From NCBI GenBank assembly GCA_902518715.1, contig CABYHU010000009.1, forward strand, positions 1 to 32,847: a stretch of DNA of 32,847 nucleotides, given 5' to 3'. Positions 29,784 through 32,847 of this stretch are shown one piece after another (position 1 is the first letter of the stretch; the number at the start of each line of letters is the position of its first letter). A program made the translations under genes and the position numbers. Source of the stretch: an uncultured SAR86 cluster bacterium (GTDB lineage: Bacteria; Pseudomonadota; Gammaproteobacteria; Magnimaribacterales; D2472). Under the pieces are notes generated by a model. That model was given only the letters and a program-made list of their open reading frames with translations, was not told the DNA's origin and ran no database searches.

Positions 29784-29809
29784 TATAGAATCTTGACTAA
29801 ATTAGTCAA
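29782..29809 (-). promoter_or_regulatory. iscR operon promoter with IscR type-1 operator
   Basis: On the minus strand TTGACT (29804-29809) is followed after 16 bases by TATAAT (29782-29787), a good sigma70 promoter. The -35 box lies inside the near-palindrome TTGACTAATTTAGTCAA (29793-29809), which fits the known type-1 site for [2Fe-2S]-IscR. Binding would block polymerase directly. The upstream end overlaps the purC stop codon (29802-29804). Confidence 0.8.
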
Positions 29810-30521
29810 CTTTTATTTGCATTCCTAATCTATGTGCAACCATATGATAGGATTCGATAACATCTCCTAAATCTTGTCTAAATCTATCTTTATCAAGCTT
29901 TTCAAGAGTTTCATCATCCCACAATCTGCAGCCATCTGGAGTAAATTCATCGCCTAGCAAGATTTTCCCATTAGAGACACCAAATTCAAGCTTAAAATCA
30001 ACCAATATCATTCCTGAATCAGCAAAAAGTTTTGTTAAAAGTTCATTAACTTTATGAGAAGTGCTGATCATTTCATCTAGCTCATCGTCTTTTGCCCATC
30101 CAAATGAAACTATATGGTTTCTATTAATTAATGGATCACCTAAATCATCATCTTTTAAGAAGAATTCAAAAAGAGGCTTCTCAAGGATTAAACCATCTTC
30201 TGTCCCTAGTCTTCTGCATATTGATCCAGTAGCCCTATTCCTTATTACACACTCGATAGGAAACATATCCAAGCTGTGTACTAGAGAATGAGTATTATCC
30301 ATAAGATTAATTAAATGATGATCTACACCGTTATCACCAAGGTAATCCATAATAAATGCATTAAATTGGTTGTTCACTGCTCCTTTTCCAGCTAAGGAAG
30401 CTCTTTTCTTTCCGTCGAATGCAGAAGCATCATCTCTGAACTCCATTATTAATTCATTTGGATTGTTAGTGGTAAACATTGATTTAGCTTTACCAGCTGC
30501 AATTTCTTTTACTTTTTCCAT
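29802..30521 (-). CDS. purC: Phosphoribosylaminoimidazole-succinocarboxamide synthase
   Basis: Purine synthesis step joining CAIR and aspartate with ATP. 239 residues (E. coli 237). GKAKSMFTT near the start (phosphate loop), AGKGAVNNQFN, MFPIECVIRNRATGS, LVDFKLEFG and LGDEFTPDGCRLWD are all family signatures. It starts 9 bases after bamC with an AAGGA ribosome-binding site in the gap. Its stop codon lies within the IscR operator, so any transcript from bamC-purC runs into the isc operon unless stopped. Confidence 0.98.
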   Translation of the reverse strand: MEKVKEIAAGKAKSMFTTNNPNELIMEFRDDASAFDGKKRASLAGKGAVNNQFNAFIMDYLGDNGVDHHLINLMDNTHSLVHSLDMFPIECVIRNRATGSICRRLGTEDGLILEKPLFEFFLKDDDLGDPLINRNHIVSFGWAKDDELDEMISTSHKVNELLTKLFADSGMILVDFKLEFGVSNGKILLGDEFTPDGCRLWDDETLEKLDKDRFRQDLGDVIESYHMVAHRLGMQIKVD

Positions 30522-30530
30522 TTGAAATCC

Positions 30531-31511
30531 TTAACTTAGTGATTCATTTAAAATTGAAAGCAAATCCTCAGCATCTTGGATATTACCTGTCATAGCTTCA
30601 GCCTTAATTAAGGTCTTTGAACCAGATTGAGAAACCAAAATTATATATTCTGGATCAGCAATTTGTTCAGATGGATTTCTTCTCAAGAAAGAAAATGGGT
30701 TAAATCTTGATTCATTTGATTCATCTTCTGCAGACAAGCTTACATAAAATATACCCTCTTCCCTATTTCTATCATTAGAAATAATTTGGGAAGAATTAAT
30801 TGCTCTACTTACTGTAGACCATGCTCTTTCAAAATTTAAATCCAGCTCAATTACAGTTCTTTCATTTTCAGAGTAAATCCTAGATTTCTTTCTATCATTA
30901 AGAGATTGGGCTGCAAGAGATGTTCCTGAAAAAGTTCCAACAGAGTCTGCAATGTAGTTAACTATATCTTCAAGGAAAGGCTGTATTTCCTCTTGGTCAA
31001 GCTCAACTAAAGTTTCTTCATCTTTTTGAACTCCAGATAAAAATATTTCAGATGAAGATTCCTTAATCCCGTGCTCAATTGTAATCTTGAAATTAATCTC
31101 ATCATTAAAATCAACAAGCATTACGCCTGTCTCTGGATTAGCATCAAGAAGCTGGAACTCAGAAGTTTCCCAATAACTTCTAGTTATTGGCCAGGTTGTT
31201 GAAGGAAGAGTTTCAACATAAATCCAAAGTAATTCACCCAATCTTCTAAGTTGAACTTCACTTGCTCCACCTGCTGAAAAAATTTGTCTAGGCTTTGGAA
31301 CTTCTTGGAAGATAGTATCCTTTGAAGCAATGTCAATTGGGTAATGATCCTCCTCTGTATTTAATTCAAGATCATCAGTGGTGACAACATCTTCTGATAA
31401 TTCTTCATCTAAAAAATCATATTTAGTGTCCGGAAAAGCGCCTTCAGGTCCCGTCAATGAAGCACAGCTTGATACTAAAAAAACAAAAACGATATAGTTT
31501 AATTTATTCAT
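30531..31511 (-). CDS. bamC: Outer membrane protein assembly factor BamC (lipoprotein)
   Basis: Lipoprotein subunit of the BAM complex. 326 residues (E. coli 344). Signal peptide of 15 residues with lipobox VSSC, C16 lipidated. Residues about 20-75 are acidic and low in hydrophobics, like the unstructured N-terminal segment that wraps BamD. Two helix-grip-like domains follow (about 90-200, with LWIYVETLPSTTWPITRSYW, and about 220-325, with VIELDLNFERAWSTVSRAI). Overall similarity to E. coli BamC is low; architecture plus position directly before purC make the call. The dapA gene that usually precedes bamC is missing. Confidence 0.87.
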   Translation of the reverse strand: MNKLNYIVFVFLVSSCASLTGPEGAFPDTKYDFLDEELSEDVVTTDDLELNTEEDHYPIDIASKDTIFQEVPKPRQIFSAGGASEVQLRRLGELLWIYVETLPSTTWPITRSYWETSEFQLLDANPETGVMLVDFNDEINFKITIEHGIKESSSEIFLSGVQKDEETLVELDQEEIQPFLEDIVNYIADSVGTFSGTSLAAQSLNDRKKSRIYSENERTVIELDLNFERAWSTVSRAINSSQIISNDRNREEGIFYVSLSAEDESNESRFNPFSFLRRNPSEQIADPEYIILVSQSGSKTLIKAEAMTGNIQDAEDLLSILNESLS

Positions 31512-31586
31512 TGCATAATTTTACATTGATAGAGAGTAATTTAAATAAATTTTAGATAAACTTAGCTAAATTTTTATTTTTTATAA

Positions 31587-31592
31587 AAGGAG
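31587..31592 (+). promoter_or_regulatory. Ribosome-binding site of bcp
   Basis: AAGGAG five bases before the ATG at 31598. The rest of the 86-base divergent gap to bamC (31512-31597) is very AT-rich; I see no confident promoter on either strand. Confidence 0.7.
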
Positions 31593-31597
31593 TAGTT

Positions 31598-32059
31598 ATG
31601 AGCTTAGAAGGAAAAAAATGTCCCAAGTTTTCAGGAGAAGCAACAGGTGGAATTTCTTTATCTAATAAAGATTTTGAGGGTAAAAATTTAATAATCTTTT
31701 TCTACCCTAAAGATAATACTCCTGGATGCACCTTAGAGGGTCAGGATTTTAGAGATAATCACAAGGAATTTACAAAGCTAAATGCTGAAATACTTGGCGT
31801 TTCAAGAGATTCAATAAAATCTCATGAAAATTTTAAAGAGAAACAGAATTTTCCATTTCAGCTATTATCCGACCCTAATGAAGCAATGTGTAAATCTTTT
31901 GATGTTATGAGAGAAAAATCAATGTATGGAAAAAAATACATTGGTGTTGATAGAAGCACATTCCTCATTAACTCAAATGGCTTAGTTGAAAAAGAATGGA
32001 GATCCGTGAAGGTTAAGGGCCATGTTCTTGAAGTATTGCAGGCACTTAAAGAAATCTAA
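31598..32059 (+). CDS. bcp: Thioredoxin-dependent thiol peroxidase (BCP/PrxQ family)
   Basis: Peroxiredoxin that reduces hydrogen peroxide and organic hydroperoxides. 153 residues (E. coli 156). Peroxidatic cysteine C44 in YPKDNTPGCTLEGQDFRD. The resolving cysteine found five residues later in E. coli is absent (Q49); C98 (AMCKSF) and C8 are the only other cysteines. The conserved arginine is in VDRSTFLI. It is one of two plus-strand genes here, divergent from bamC and convergent with the asparaginase-like gene, whose stop it overlaps by 4 bases. Bcp is also near bamC in E. coli, with gcvR and dapA between. Confidence 0.94.
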   Translation: MSLEGKKCPKFSGEATGGISLSNKDFEGKNLIIFFYPKDNTPGCTLEGQDFRDNHKEFTKLNAEILGVSRDSIKSHENFKEKQNFPFQLLSDPNEAMCKSFDVMREKSMYGKKYIGVDRSTFLINSNGLVEKEWRSVKVKGHVLEVLQALKEI

Positions 32060-32847
32060 TAAATCTTAGATACTAAATCAGTTTTATTTGTTTGACTTCC
32101 TCTGATCATGCCTTTGGTATTAAAAGGAGTGGAAATGTTTCCTTTGTGATCAATAGAGATTAATCCGCCTGAAGCTTCTAGTTCCTTGAGCTCATTGATA
32201 ATAGATTCAGCAGAATCACTTAAATTTTTGTTTAAGTATTCAATGCGAACACAAACCTCGCGTGCAACTTGATACTTAATGAAGAATTCTCCATGACCAG
32301 TTGATGAAACTCCACAAACACCATTTTGGGCCCAAGTACCTGAACCAATAATAGGCGAGTCTCCAACTCTGCCTGGCATTTTGTTCGTCATGCCTCCTGT
32401 AGAAGTTGCTGCTGAGATATTGCCATTTTTGTCTAGAGCAACGGCACCAACAGTTCCAATTTTATCTGTGCTTTCATTTAATTTTGAAATCTTTTTCTTT
32501 GAGTTGCGAAGTCTTTTAAGTCTTTCTTCGTTGTAAAAGTAATCTTTTTCAACAATATCAACGCCAATATCTTTTGCGAACCTTTCAGCACCTTCCCCCA
32601 TAAGAAGAACATGTTTTGTTTCTTCAGCAACTTTTCTTGCTAACTTAATTGGATTTTTAACTGAAGTAACTGATGCTACAGCTCCAGATAATCTATTTTT
32701 GCCATCCATAATTGAAGCATCCATTTCTTGGACTTCATCCGAGTTATATACAGATCCCCTTCCAGCATTAAATAAAGGTGAGTCTTCCAACATTGATACA
32801 GCCAGCTCTACAGCATCAAGACTAGAACCCCCTTTTTCTAATATCTC
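32056..32847 (-). CDS. iaaA: Isoaspartyl peptidase / L-asparaginase (plant type), 5' end cut by window edge
   Basis: N-terminal-nucleophile hydrolase that splits isoaspartyl dipeptides and asparagine after self-cleavage. The frame is open to the right edge; 263 residues are visible and about 45 at the N-terminus (the HGGAG region) should lie beyond it. Landmarks: LFNAGRGSVYN, ELDA-like EMDASIMDG, and the self-cleavage site GTVGAVALD, whose nucleophilic threonine codon is at 32452-32454. ATSTGGMTNKMPGRVGDSPIIGSGTWA and STGHGEFFI are the substrate-binding segments. Similarity to E. coli IaaA is clear, but aspartylglucosaminidase-type relatives cannot be excluded. Confidence 0.92.
   Translation of the reverse strand, partial: EILEKGGSSLDAVELAVSMLEDSPLFNAGRGSVYNSDEVQEMDASIMDGKNRLSGAVASVTSVKNPIKLARKVAEETKHVLLMGEGAERFAKDIGVDIVEKDYFYNEERLKRLRNSKKKISKLNESTDKIGTVGAVALDKNGNISAATSTGGMTNKMPGRVGDSPIIGSGTWAQNGVCGVSSTGHGEFFIKYQVAREVCVRIEYLNKNLSDSAESIINELKELEASGGLISIDHKGNISTPFNTKGMIRGSQTNKTDLVSKIY

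Noticed and set aside
1-32847. CRISPR arrays, insertion sequences, phage genes, toxin-antitoxin pairs, tRNA or rRNA
   Set aside because: Looked for direct repeats, transposase-like proteins and structural RNA signatures by reading; none seen. The window is ordinary core genome.

Overview
This window is a dense stretch of a low-GC gammaproteobacterial chromosome (GC about one third by eye, not computed). Nearly every gene is a core housekeeping gene, and the gene order closely follows other gammaproteobacteria: bcp-bamC-purC, iscRSUA-fdx-iscX, ndk-rlmN-ispG-hisS-yfgM-bamB-der, sdhCDAB-sucAB-lpd-sucCD and murJ-ribF-ileS. AT-rich sequence, very short gaps, stop/start overlaps and proteins slightly shorter than the E. 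coli versions suggest a streamlined marine lineage such as SAR86. That placement is an inference from style, not a phylogenetic result.

Layout from left to right. (1) Positions 1-7420 are one minus-strand run, read right to left: a hexapeptide-repeat acyltransferase, pdxB (vitamin B6), msrB (methionine sulfoxide repair), murJ (lipid II flippase), ribF (FMN/FAD synthesis) and ileS, which is cut by the left edge inside its C-terminal zinc-binding domain. (2) Positions 7485-8843 hold a plus-strand MATE exporter, head-to-head with the acyltransferase and tail-to-tail with sucD. (3) Positions 8821-19565 are a ten-gene minus-strand TCA-cycle operon: sdhC-sdhD-sdhA-sdhB-sucA-sucB-lpd-sucC-sucD encodes respiratory complex II, the full 2-oxoglutarate dehydrogenase (with its own E3) and succinyl-CoA synthetase, so it converts 2-oxoglutarate to fumarate (nine genes by name; the run is uninterrupted). 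(4) Positions 19638-26742 are ndk, rlmN, ispG, hisS, yfgM, bamB and der, also on the minus strand. (5) Positions 26777-29739 are the ISC iron-sulfur assembly operon iscR-iscS-iscU-iscA-fdx-iscX. (6) Positions 29802-31511 are purC and bamC. (7) At the right end a plus-strand peroxiredoxin (bcp) converges on a 5'-truncated isoaspartyl peptidase/asparaginase gene.

The genes fit together around iron-sulfur metabolism. The ISC operon lies just upstream of genes for [4Fe-4S] enzymes (rlmN, ispG) and of complex II (sdhB). It has a recognisable IscR type-1 operator over the -35 box of the iscR promoter. Outer-membrane assembly is represented by bamC and bamB.

No exotic or previously undescribed system was found: no CRISPR, mobile element, phage, toxin-antitoxin, tRNA or rRNA. 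The observations most worth checking are a probable ATT start codon on the acyltransferase, a 35-bp inverted repeat overlapping the iscR promoter and leader, and an isc operon that lacks hscB and hscA although IscU keeps the LPPxK motif. No gene-free stretch exceeds 100 bases; in the gaps I see only the promoter and ribosome-binding signals listed.
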